From assembly GCF_965229915.1 (NCBI RefSeq), contig NZ_CBDDJZ010000001.1, positions 2,232,001 to 2,296,000 of the forward strand: DNA of 64,000 nucleotides, in the 5' to 3' direction. This document shows positions 18,211 to 25,993 of the stretch, in pieces. Under the pieces are notes generated by a model that made no database searches, was not told the origin of the DNA, and was given only the letters and a program-made list of their open reading frames with translations. The DNA is from Marinoscillum sp965229915. Its GTDB lineage: Bacteria; Bacteroidota; Bacteroidia; Cytophagales; Cyclobacteriaceae. Each line of letters opens with the position of its first letter. The first letter of the stretch is position 1. Made by a program: the position numbers and the translations under genes.

Positions 18211-18226
18211 TACGTAGTTTTACGTA
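18211..18226. promoter_or_regulatory. Operator-like palindrome TACGTAGTTTTACGTA
   Basis: A perfect TACGTA-N4-TACGTA, 8 bases before the first possible nirB ATG and 17 before the second. It contains TAGTTTTA, close to the Bacteroidetes -7 element TAnnTTTG, so binding here could block a nirB promoter. The other site would then sit upstream as an activator position. The direction of control cannot be decided from sequence. Confidence 0.7.
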
Positions 18227-18234
18227 AAATTAAA

Positions 18235-20733
18235 ATGACTCATATGAAAAAGGTACTAGTCATCGGTAATGGAATGGTCGGATACAAGTTCTGCGAAAAG
18301 CTCAGAGCCAAAGCTTCGGGAGAAGAAATTTCCGTGGTAGTATATGGAGAAGAGCCAATACCAGCTTATGATCGCGTTCATTTGAGTGAATTCTTCGAAA
18401 ATCAATCAGCTGAAAAGCTCTACATGGCACCCAGAAGCTGGTATGAGGAAAATGGCATAGCGCTGAAAACCTCGCAGCTAGTTACCAAGATTGACCGTTC
18501 TGCTCAGTACATTGAAACTCACACGGGCGAAAGAGAGCACTACGATTACCTCATTCTGGCCACAGGATCTAGCGCGATGGTACCACCTATTAAAGGAGTA
18601 GATAAAAAAGGAGTCTTTGTCTACCGTACCATCGAGGATTTGGAGCACATCATTGCTTATGCCCAACATGTAAAAAGAGGTGCGGTACTCGGAGGTGGTT
18701 TGCTGGGGTTGGAAGCTGCCAAGGCGCTAATCGATCTGAACTTAGAAGCGCAAGTGATCGAGTTTGCACCAAGGCTCATGCCCAGACAACTAGATGATGC
18801 CGGATCCAATATGCTTAAAAGTAAGATTGAGGCACTTGGAATAGAAATCCTGACCAATAAAAGCACCAAAGAAATCCATGGGAATGGAAAGTTGGATAAG
18901 TTAGAATTCTCTGATGGCTCCAGTCTTGAGACGGACATGTTAGTAATTAGCTGCGGAATCGTATCTCGAGATGAACTGGCCAAAACATGCGACCTTGAGA
19001 CTGGGCCAAGAGGAGGATTTGTGGTGAACGACCACATGCAAACCAATGACCCGAACATCTTTGCCATTGGTGAGGCAGCCAATTATAAAGGAATGGTTTA
19101 CGGCCTGGTAGCTCCTGGCTATGACATGGCTGAAACGGTGGTAGATCAACTGGTGGGCCAACAAACCAAGCGCTTCACTGGTGCAGACATGTCCACCAAA
19201 CTGAAGCTAATCGGTGTGGATGTGGGGAGCTTCGGAGATGCCCTGGGACAAACGGAAGGCTCCATTCCCATCGCTTTTGAAGACAAGAACTCCGGTGTAT
19301 ACAAACGGATCAATCTCTCAGCGGATAAAAAGAAACTACTCGGAGGAGTATTGGTAGGCGATTGCTCAGACTACAGCATGCTCCTGCAGATTACTCAAAA
19401 CGGGATGGCAGTACCACCAAACCCGGAAGATCTCATTTTAGGTGCCCGGGGAGCTGGCGGGGGAAATGCCATTGGTGACCTGCCAGATTCAGCACAGATC
19501 TGCTCCTGTGAAAATGTCACCAAAGCAGCCATCGTATCAGCAATAAAGGATGACGGGATCATCGATTTGAAAGAAATCCGAACCTGTACCAAGGCCGGAA
19601 CTGGCTGTGGGGCATGTTCACCGATGGTAGGCGACATTGTAAGTGCCACACTCAAGTCTATGGGACAAACGGTGCGTAAAACCCTCTGTGCCCATTTTGA
19701 CTATACCCGCCAGGAGTTGTACAGCCTGATCAAAATCAAAGAAATCAAATCATTCAATGAGCTTCTAGATCTCTATGGTAGCGGCGATGGTTGCGAAACC
19801 TGCAAACCTGCTGTGGCTTCCCTGCTGGCAAGTATCTGGAACGAGCCTATTCTAAAGCAAGACACCATCCAGGATACCAACGATCGGTTTCTGGCCAACA
19901 TTCAAAAAGGAGGCAGCTACTCGGTGGTACCAAGAGTACCCGGAGGAGAAATCACCCCGGATAAACTCATTGTGATTGGTCAGGTAGCCAAAAAATACGA
20001 TCTGTATACGAAAATCACTGGTGGTCAGCGGATTGATATGTTCGGTGCAAAACTCAACGACCTCCCAAAAATCTGGCGAGAGTTGATAGATGCTGGATTT
20101 GAAAGTGGTCACGCGTATGGCAAGTCTTTAAGAACTGTAAAAAGCTGTGTTGGATCCACCTGGTGCCGCTATGGCCTTCATGACTCGGTGAGTTTTGCGA
20201 TAGAAATAGAAAACCGATACAAAGGATTGCGCTCACCACACAAACTGAAGGGTGCCGTATCTGGCTGTAGAAGAGAATGTGCCGAGGCTCAGGGCAAAGA
20301 CTTTGGGTTAATCGCCACAGAGATTGGCTATAATATTTATGTCTGTGGAAATGGTGGAGCCAACCCGCAGCATGCCAAGCTGCTGGCCGGAGATGTGGAT
20401 GAGAAAACGGCCATCAAATACCTCGACCGATTCTTAATGTTTTACATCCGAACGGCAGAGCCGCTAAACCGCACAGCCGTATGGCTAAATAAACTGGAAG
20501 GTGGTATTGATTACCTCCGGGAAGTAGTGGTCAATGATTGCCTGGGAATCGGCGAAGAGCTTGAAAAAGACATGCAATCCTTAATAGCGGCATACCACTG
20601 TGAATGGCGAGCCGCTGTAGAAAATGAAGAAATGAAAAATAAATTCAGGCATTTTGCCAATAGTGATGCGGATGATCCAAACCTTCAGTTTGTCCCCATG
20701 CGGGAAATGAAAAAACCCGCTGATTGGGACTGA
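18235..20733 (+). CDS. nirB: Nitrite reductase [NAD(P)H], large subunit
   Basis: An 832-residue assimilatory nitrite reductase, reducing nitrite to ammonium. Domains in order: an FAD/NAD-binding pyridine-nucleotide oxidoreductase part (VIGNGMVGYKF at the start; LGGGLLGLEAA near 155); two BFD-like [2Fe-2S] segments (CSCENVTK ... CTKAGTGCGACSP, and CAHFDYT ... GDGCETCKP); then the ferredoxin-like and siroheme/[4Fe-4S] half. The cluster ligands are seen as SCVGSTWC (about 635-642) and GCRRECAEAQ (about 676-685). The start may be the second ATG nine bases in. It is followed by nirD 19 bases on, clearly one operon. Confidence 0.97.
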   Translation: MTHMKKVLVIGNGMVGYKFCEKLRAKASGEEISVVVYGEEPIPAYDRVHLSEFFENQSAEKLYMAPRSWYEENGIALKTSQLVTKIDRSAQYIETHTGEREHYDYLILATGSSAMVPPIKGVDKKGVFVYRTIEDLEHIIAYAQHVKRGAVLGGGLLGLEAAKALIDLNLEAQVIEFAPRLMPRQLDDAGSNMLKSKIEALGIEILTNKSTKEIHGNGKLDKLEFSDGSSLETDMLVISCGIVSRDELAKTCDLETGPRGGFVVNDHMQTNDPNIFAIGEAANYKGMVYGLVAPGYDMAETVVDQLVGQQTKRFTGADMSTKLKLIGVDVGSFGDALGQTEGSIPIAFEDKNSGVYKRINLSADKKKLLGGVLVGDCSDYSMLLQITQNGMAVPPNPEDLILGARGAGGGNAIGDLPDSAQICSCENVTKAAIVSAIKDDGIIDLKEIRTCTKAGTGCGACSPMVGDIVSATLKSMGQTVRKTLCAHFDYTRQELYSLIKIKEIKSFNELLDLYGSGDGCETCKPAVASLLASIWNEPILKQDTIQDTNDRFLANIQKGGSYSVVPRVPGGEITPDKLIVIGQVAKKYDLYTKITGGQRIDMFGAKLNDLPKIWRELIDAGFESGHAYGKSLRTVKSCVGSTWCRYGLHDSVSFAIEIENRYKGLRSPHKLKGAVSGCRRECAEAQGKDFGLIATEIGYNIYVCGNGGANPQHAKLLAGDVDEKTAIKYLDRFLMFYIRTAEPLNRTAVWLNKLEGGIDYLREVVVNDCLGIGEELEKDMQSLIAAYHCEWRAAVENEEMKNKFRHFANSDADDPNLQFVPMREMKKPADWD

Positions 20734-20752
20734 TTTGTAAAAAGCAAAAACG

Positions 20753-21127
20753 ATGAGCCAACAAACACTTGAATATAAAACCGTGAAGCTGGAAGAAGTA
20801 AAGCAATGGCGTGAAGCATGTCTGATCAACCAATTTCCTACCGATGGAGGGTTGTGTGTGGAATTGGATGGGTTACAAATCGCCATATTCAACTTCTCCA
20901 GACGAAATGAATGGTATGCCACACAGAACCTTTGCCCGCACAAAAAGCAAATGATTCTTTCCAGAGGAATGATCGGGTCAGATGGAAATGAACCCAAAGT
21001 AGCGTGCCCGTTTCACAAGAAGACTTTCTCGCTGCAGTCTGGAGCGAACCTCAATGGCAATGAATGCGCCTTGGCAACTTACCCGGTGAAGGTGGAAGAG
21101 GGAAAAGTTTACGTAGGTCTAGGGTAA
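20753..21127 (+). CDS. nirD: Nitrite reductase small subunit, Rieske type
   Basis: A 124-residue Rieske-fold partner of NirB. Unlike the enterobacterial NirD, it keeps a full set of Rieske ligands: CPH near residue 62 and CPFH near 85, so it should bind a [2Fe-2S] cluster and pass electrons in the NirBD complex. Directly downstream of nirB. The stop codon lies at the edge of a weak TACGTA-type site (21121-21136). Confidence 0.95.
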   Translation: MSQQTLEYKTVKLEEVKQWREACLINQFPTDGGLCVELDGLQIAIFNFSRRNEWYATQNLCPHKKQMILSRGMIGSDGNEPKVACPFHKKTFSLQSGANLNGNECALATYPVKVEEGKVYVGLG

Positions 21128-21163
21128 TTCTACGTAATAATTTGAGTTAGAAACTCGACAGAT

Positions 21164-21179
21164 TACTTACTTTTACGTA
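21164..21179. promoter_or_regulatory. Operator-like palindrome TACTTACTTTTACGTA
   Basis: A 16-bp TACTTA-N4-TACGTA site, 28 bases before the sensor kinase start codon. It contains TACTTTTA, a -7-like sequence. A weaker partner (AGGGTAATTCTACGTA, 21121-21136) is centred 43 bases upstream. The same ATTACTTACTTTTA string is found again before narK. Confidence 0.6.
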
Positions 21180-21207
21180 GACACATCAATTGATGTAACC
21201 CTCATAC

Positions 21208-22980
21208 ATGCCCAAGTTACGATTTAGACGGTTAGGACTTTTCTATATTGCTGCCTTGGGCGGTATCGCATTGAGCATCATTATCTCACAGGTGCTCATA
21301 CAAACGTCTATCAATAGTCAACAAGATGATGCACGAGTAATCAATGTAGCTGGCCGCCAACGCATGCTGAGTCAGAAAATCAGCAAAGTCGCTCTGAAGA
21401 TTCAGCAAGGTCAGGGCGATAGTACCTCCAACTACCAGGAATTGAAAAAAGCAGTAGATCTGTGGCAACAGAGCCATGAAGGTCTACAAAAGGGTGACTC
21501 AGAGCTGGGCCTGTCACAAAATCCATCAGCAGTCGTACAAAAAATGTTCACGGAGATCGAGCCACATTTCCTGGCCATTTACGGCTCTGCAAGCAACTTA
21601 TTTGGCACCAATGACCAGTCAGTAATTGCGCAAAATGTGGCGGTAATTCTCAATAATGAGGAACAATTTCTGGAAGGAATGGACCGCATTGTCTTTCAAT
21701 ACGACTTTGAGGCACAGGCAAAGGTTCAAGACCTGAAACAAAAAGAACTCTACTTATTCGTCATCTCACTATTGATTATTGGCCTGGAGTTGCTCTTTAT
21801 TTTTGCCCCTTTGGCCAAGACCATTCGTGCTACTGTTCAGCACCTGACAGAATCGGAAAAAGCTTCACAAAACATGGCAAGAGAGCTTTCCAAGCTCTAC
21901 GAAGAACTAGGGAGAAACTACCAGGACCTGGAAGCGGTCAATATAAAACCAGAATCTCCTTCCCTTTATGCCAGCATTAGAAAGGATGGATCATTTAATT
22001 ACCTGTCCAGTCGATTCTTGCGGATGATGGAGTATGAGGAAGAGGATCCGCCCAACACTTTTGGTCAGCTGCTGGTGTCCAGCCAGTACCAGCAGGACTT
22101 TATCAATGGACTACTCAAACTACTGGAAGAAGGAAAAAACTGGTCCGGAGAGATTCGCTTGATTACTGAACCCGGGGACTTTTGCTGGTTAGAGACCTAC
22201 CTGATTCCTGTGCAGACTTCTGGAGAAATAAAATGGATCGCCCGGGAAACCACCCAACTGAAAGAAGCCAAACTGAAATCCAGAGAAATCAACAAGGAAC
22301 GAATTGAAAAATCGGTGAAGGAACAGCAATACCGATCTGCGCTTATTTTAGAAGGTCAGGAAGAAGAGCGGAAACGTCTCTCCCGGGAAATCCACGACGG
22401 TGTAGGACAAATGCTCTCCGCCATGAAATTACTGTTGGAATCATTTAACCCATCATCTACCCCGATGAAAATGCGGCTAAATGATGCGAAGGATTTGATG
22501 AAATCCATCATTCAGGAAGTTCGTCGAGTTTCTTTTAACCTTACCCCCAGTAGCCTGGATGATTTCGGACTGGTACCGGCACTCAATAAGTTTTGCGAGG
22601 AGATCAATGCCGTGACCAAGCCTGAAATCAAGTTTATCAATGAAACAAAATTCATCAACAGACTCGAGAGCAACATCGAAACGAACCTTTACCGCATCAT
22701 TCAGGAGGCGGTAAACAATGCCATCAAATATGCCAAAGCCAGCCACATCACTGTGCGCATTGCTCACACCATCAATAACTTGAATATTTCGGTAGAGGAT
22801 GATGGAAAAGGGTTTGATTTTGGTCGTGTAGAGCGTAGTGGGCATTTTGAAAAAGCCGGCCATGGTATTTTTAATATGCGCGAAAGAACTTCTTATATTG
22901 GTGGAGAATTTAGAATGGACACTGAGCTAGGAAAAGGAACCCGAATATTCATCACATTATCCCTCGACAAAAATGATTAA
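21208..22980 (+). CDS. NarX-like sensor histidine kinase
   Basis: 590 residues. One membrane helix (about 11-30), then a periplasmic PilJ/NarX-type four-helix sensor with the motif INVAGRQRMLSQKI (45-58), similar in position to the nitrate-sensing P-box of NarX. A second membrane helix (about 181-200) and a PAS-like segment (about 255-350, YASIRKDGSFNYLS ... WIARETTQ) follow. The kinase core is HisKA_3 with the phospho-acceptor His396 in RLSREIHDGVGQ and a HATPase_c domain (NNAIKYAKAS, EDDGKGFDF, GHGIFNMRER). It overlaps the response regulator gene by 8 bases. Probably senses nitrate or nitrite, an inference from the P-box-like motif and neighbours. Confidence 0.9.
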   Translation: MPKLRFRRLGLFYIAALGGIALSIIISQVLIQTSINSQQDDARVINVAGRQRMLSQKISKVALKIQQGQGDSTSNYQELKKAVDLWQQSHEGLQKGDSELGLSQNPSAVVQKMFTEIEPHFLAIYGSASNLFGTNDQSVIAQNVAVILNNEEQFLEGMDRIVFQYDFEAQAKVQDLKQKELYLFVISLLIIGLELLFIFAPLAKTIRATVQHLTESEKASQNMARELSKLYEELGRNYQDLEAVNIKPESPSLYASIRKDGSFNYLSSRFLRMMEYEEEDPPNTFGQLLVSSQYQQDFINGLLKLLEEGKNWSGEIRLITEPGDFCWLETYLIPVQTSGEIKWIARETTQLKEAKLKSREINKERIEKSVKEQQYRSALILEGQEEERKRLSREIHDGVGQMLSAMKLLLESFNPSSTPMKMRLNDAKDLMKSIIQEVRRVSFNLTPSSLDDFGLVPALNKFCEEINAVTKPEIKFINETKFINRLESNIETNLYRIIQEAVNNAIKYAKASHITVRIAHTINNLNISVEDDGKGFDFGRVERSGHFEKAGHGIFNMRERTSYIGGEFRMDTELGKGTRIFITLSLDKND

Positions 22981-23641
22981 AGTAGCACTAGCAGATGATC
23001 ACGAGATCGTCAGGTATGGAATCAAAATGGTACTGGAAGATGACCCGGAGATCGAAGTAATCTGGGAAGCATCAGACGGTCAGGAGACTTTGGACAAAAT
23101 GGCTGAAGAATCTCCCGATGTGCTGGTAGTGGACATTCGGATGCCTTTACTCACTGGCCTGGAGGTCACACAGAAACTCAAGCAGGCTGATCCGAAAGTC
23201 AAAATTGTGATGCTAACCATGCATGACGACTCAGAGTATGTGCTGAAGTCAATGCAATTTGGGGCTGATGGCTATCTCTTAAAAGACACCAATAAAACCG
23301 AATTTAACAAAGCTGTGAAACTGGTGAATAATGGGCAAAAGTATTTTAGTGGAGACATTTCCACCACCATTGTCAATTCCTTTCTAAATACGGGTAGCCC
23401 AATGAGCCAGACTGCTGAAACCACTGTCGCACCGATGATTGCACAGGATTATGGTTTAACAAAGCGTGAAAAACAAATTCTGAAATTGATCTATGATGGG
23501 GTATCCAATAAGGAAATAGCCGAGCAATTGGATAAAAGCATTCGCACAATTGAAACACACCGCTTCAACATCATGAAGAAACTGGAGGTGAACAACATCA
23601 CTGAGCTGCTGAAAAAGGTAGATAAGGAAAAGCTGACTTAG
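22973..23641 (+). CDS. NarL/LuxR-family response regulator
   Basis: 222 residues. A receiver domain with acidic pocket DDH (8-10), phospho-acceptor Asp54 in VVDIRMP, and the switch Lys in YLLKDT. The C-terminal LuxR-type HTH (about 155-215; LTKREKQILKLIYDGVSNKEIAEQL) comes after a Ser/Thr-rich linker. Translationally coupled to the NarX-like kinase. It may activate some of the nitrate genes together with the Crp/Fnr protein. No heptamer target site was identified. Confidence 0.93.
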   Translation: MIKVALADDHEIVRYGIKMVLEDDPEIEVIWEASDGQETLDKMAEESPDVLVVDIRMPLLTGLEVTQKLKQADPKVKIVMLTMHDDSEYVLKSMQFGADGYLLKDTNKTEFNKAVKLVNNGQKYFSGDISTTIVNSFLNTGSPMSQTAETTVAPMIAQDYGLTKREKQILKLIYDGVSNKEIAEQLDKSIRTIETHRFNIMKKLEVNNITELLKKVDKEKLT

Positions 23642-23665
23642 CAAGACATTTTGATCCGAATTCCT

Positions 23666-23687
23666 GACAGATTTAGACCTATCTGTC
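23666..23687 (+). terminator. Weak hairpin after the response regulator gene
   Basis: GACAGAT ... ATCTGTC, a 7-bp stem with an 8-base loop, 24 bases after the response regulator stop. There is no strong T run, so it may only be a transcript-end stabiliser. Confidence 0.35.
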
Positions 23688-23754
23688 TTGATTCAACCGC
23701 ATACATTTACTTTACAGTTCGCACCTCTGTGATCTGCATCAAATCAGGTCTAAG

Positions 23755-25029
23755 ATGAAGAATCTAATTGTATTTACCTGTCTGGCAGTACACCTTTCAC
23801 TTCCTACTTTCAGTCAGAAAGCCTTTGTCCAAGTTGTAAACCAGCACCTTACATTGGATGGAGCACCATACCGTTTCATTGGTACCAATCTTTGGTATGG
23901 TATGAACCTGGGAGCTGGAAACAAAGCGCAACAGAGTCGACTGACCAGGGAACTCGATCGCCTTGCATCCATGGGGGTTACCAACCTCCGAATCATGGCT
24001 GCCAGTGAGGGACCAGAAGAAAGCCCTTATCAAAACAAACCAATCCTCCAAACATCACCCGGAGTATACAATGAGCAATTGCTTCAGGGACTTGACTTCC
24101 TCTTAATAGAAATGGGCAAACGCAACATGAAAGCTGTAGTTTGTCTTGGAAATTTTTGGATGTGGAGTGGTGGATTTCCTCAATATGTTTCCTGGGCCAA
24201 CAACAGTAAGATACCCTACCCAGACATAGCTGGCGGTAGTTCGTGGGATGACTTCATAAACTATTCAGAATCGTTTTACAGCGAAAAAGATGCTATCAAT
24301 ATGTATCATGATTTCATAAGGTTCTTAATCTCCAGGCAAAACAGCATCAGCAACATACCTTATGTAGATGACCCTACCATCATGGCCTGGCAACTAGCCA
24401 ATGAGCCCAGAGGATATAGCCACGCACGTGAATACCGCAAATGGATCAAGAAAACAGCCAAACTCATCCAAAGTCTGGATCCCAATCATCTGGTATCCGT
24501 AGGAGCTGAGGGCGACACATCCACCAAGATCTCTGGAACGGATCTCTACAAAGACAACAAATCAAAACACATCGACTATGCTACCACACATCTCTGGATC
24601 CAAAACTGGGGGTGGTTTGATCCGAAGGATACTAGCTCATTTGAAAAAGCCCGAGCAAAAGCGTTGAGATATCTAGATGGTCAAATCCGGAAGGCCGAAA
24701 AACTTGGTAAACCACTCGTTTTAGAGGAATTTGGGGTATCCAGAGATTATGGAAACTTCGAGGTTGATAGTGACATATCCTACCGCAATCGATTTTACAG
24801 GTGGATCTTTTCCTACCTTATAGCGCATAATGACAGTCCGTTGCAAGGCTGTAATTTTTGGTCCTGGGGAGGCGAAGGTCGTCCTACTAAAGCTGGAGGA
24901 TTTTGGGAAGTAGGTAACGATTTGATTGGAGATCCTGCACACGAGCTGCAGGGTTGGTACTCTGTTTATGATATGGATAAGAGCACCATTGATATTGTCA
25001 AAACCTACTGCGACATACTAAACGAATAG
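23755..25029 (+). CDS. Secreted glycoside hydrolase family 5 (mannanase-like)
   Basis: A 424-residue exported (beta/alpha)8 hydrolase with a signal peptide (cleavage after TFSQ). Family 5 catalytic pair: acid/base Glu217 in WQLANEPRG and nucleophile Glu325 in LVLEEFG. Other marks are the early FIGTNLWYGMNLG strand, NLRIMAAS, and CNFWSWGGEGRP near the end. Closest by eye to beta-mannanase-type GH5 proteins, so it probably cleaves beta-mannan or a related glycan outside the cell. Placed between the nitrate two-component system and the Crp/Fnr gene, with no other carbohydrate genes nearby, which is odd. Confidence 0.88.
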   Translation: MKNLIVFTCLAVHLSLPTFSQKAFVQVVNQHLTLDGAPYRFIGTNLWYGMNLGAGNKAQQSRLTRELDRLASMGVTNLRIMAASEGPEESPYQNKPILQTSPGVYNEQLLQGLDFLLIEMGKRNMKAVVCLGNFWMWSGGFPQYVSWANNSKIPYPDIAGGSSWDDFINYSESFYSEKDAINMYHDFIRFLISRQNSISNIPYVDDPTIMAWQLANEPRGYSHAREYRKWIKKTAKLIQSLDPNHLVSVGAEGDTSTKISGTDLYKDNKSKHIDYATTHLWIQNWGWFDPKDTSSFEKARAKALRYLDGQIRKAEKLGKPLVLEEFGVSRDYGNFEVDSDISYRNRFYRWIFSYLIAHNDSPLQGCNFWSWGGEGRPTKAGGFWEVGNDLIGDPAHELQGWYSVYDMDKSTIDIVKTYCDILNE

Positions 25030-25076
25030 ATCTGCCGCAAGTAAATGAGTAATTACGTAGAAAATTCATATTTAAA

Positions 25077-25092
25077 TACGTATTTTTACGTA
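25077..25092. promoter_or_regulatory. Operator-like palindrome TACGTATTTTTACGTA
   Basis: A perfect TACGTA-N4-TACGTA, 10 bases before the start codon of the Crp/Fnr gene. An extra single TACGTA lies at 25054-25059. A site this close to the start codon suggests autorepression. This is inference. Confidence 0.68.
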
Positions 25093-25102
25093 TTCAAATG
25101 AA

Positions 25103-25807
25103 ATGACTATGGATTGCTTCAGCTGTTCCAATCAGGAATGTGTCATCAAGAAAAACTGCCGCCAGGAAAAACTACATCCCTTCATTCAAAAAAAAGCTAC
25201 GCTACGCTGTAAGAAAGGACAAAGCTTCATCATAGAGGGATCTCCTGTTCACGGTCTGTACTTCGTCCAGGATGGGAAAGTAAAAGTTGCCAAAACAGGT
25301 CTTAACGGTAAAGAACAAATCGTTCGCTTCACCGGAAATGGTGAGACCATTGGGCACCGTGGATTTGGAGCTGGTCAAACGTATCAAATCAATGCTGTCG
25401 CTTTAGAAAACACAGTTCTTTGTAATTTCTCCAGCGATACGCTACATCAAATGCTTCTGGAAGTTCCCACGCTCACTTATGATCTCATGACCTTTTATGC
25501 CGAGGAACTCAACCGAAGTGAGACGAAAGTGAAGAAATTTGCCCAAATGACCGTACGTGAAAAAGTAATCGATGCATTACTGTACTTCAATCGTAAATTT
25601 GGTAGGACACATGACCTCTTAAACCTTAGACTATCCAGAAAGGAAATATCAGACTTTGCGGGCACTACTGAAGAGCAAGTCATTCGTACGCTTTCCGCTC
25701 TTAGAAAAGAAGGCCTCATAGAAACTCCAGGTAAGCGAATTGCCATCAAAAACGTAGAATTACTTAGAAAAGAGATTTCTGAGCACAATTACTTTCTGGA
25801 TAGTTAA
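25103..25807 (+). CDS. Crp/Fnr-family transcription regulator
   Basis: 234 residues. N-terminal Cys cluster at residues 5, 8, 13 and 19 (CFSCSNQECVIKKNC), a spacing reminiscent of Fnr and a possible Fe-S or redox site. A cyclic-nucleotide-binding-like beta-roll (about 35-120), a long dimer helix, and a C-terminal HTH (LSRKEISDFAGTTEEQVIRTL, about 180-200) follow. In the recognition helix, Glu and Arg stand where CRP has Glu181 and Arg185, the residues that read a C:G pair. This fits the CG at the heart of the TACGTA half-sites found around it. Likely the pathway regulator of the nitrate genes. Confidence 0.92.
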   Translation: MTMDCFSCSNQECVIKKNCRQEKLHPFIQKKATLRCKKGQSFIIEGSPVHGLYFVQDGKVKVAKTGLNGKEQIVRFTGNGETIGHRGFGAGQTYQINAVALENTVLCNFSSDTLHQMLLEVPTLTYDLMTFYAEELNRSETKVKKFAQMTVREKVIDALLYFNRKFGRTHDLLNLRLSRKEISDFAGTTEEQVIRTLSALRKEGLIETPGKRIAIKNVELLRKEISEHNYFLDS

Positions 25808-25836
25808 TGCACTATAATTGAGCTATTTATGGATTC

Positions 25837-25862
25837 AAACCTGTGCATTCGCAGGTTTTTTT
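25837..25862 (+). terminator. Rho-independent terminator after crp/fnr gene
   Basis: A 9-bp stem (AAACCTGTG / CGCAGGTTT with one G-T pair, CATT loop) directly followed by a run of T. Thirty bases after the stop codon. Confidence 0.85.
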
Positions 25863-25922
25863 GTGTCCCAAAAGACTGTTTTACGCTGACAGGCAGACAT
25901 AAAACATCTACGTATAAGACTC

Positions 25923-25954
25923 TAGGTTTGCACATATCTACGTAATTATACTTA
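25923..25954 (+). promoter_or_regulatory. Candidate promoter and operator of the porin-transporter operon
   Basis: TAGGTTTG at 25923-25930 matches the Bacteroidetes -7 element TAnnTTTG exactly. A 16-bp TACGTA-N4-TACTTA site at 25939-25954 lies just downstream of it, 39 bases before the porin start codon. A further single TACGTA lies at 25909-25914, between the -7 element and the place where a -33 element should be. If the promoter is real, the operator lies at or just after the start point. Confidence 0.55.
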
Positions 25955-25993
25955 TTCATAATTCGTAGTGACTAAAGCTAAACTTAAGAGATT

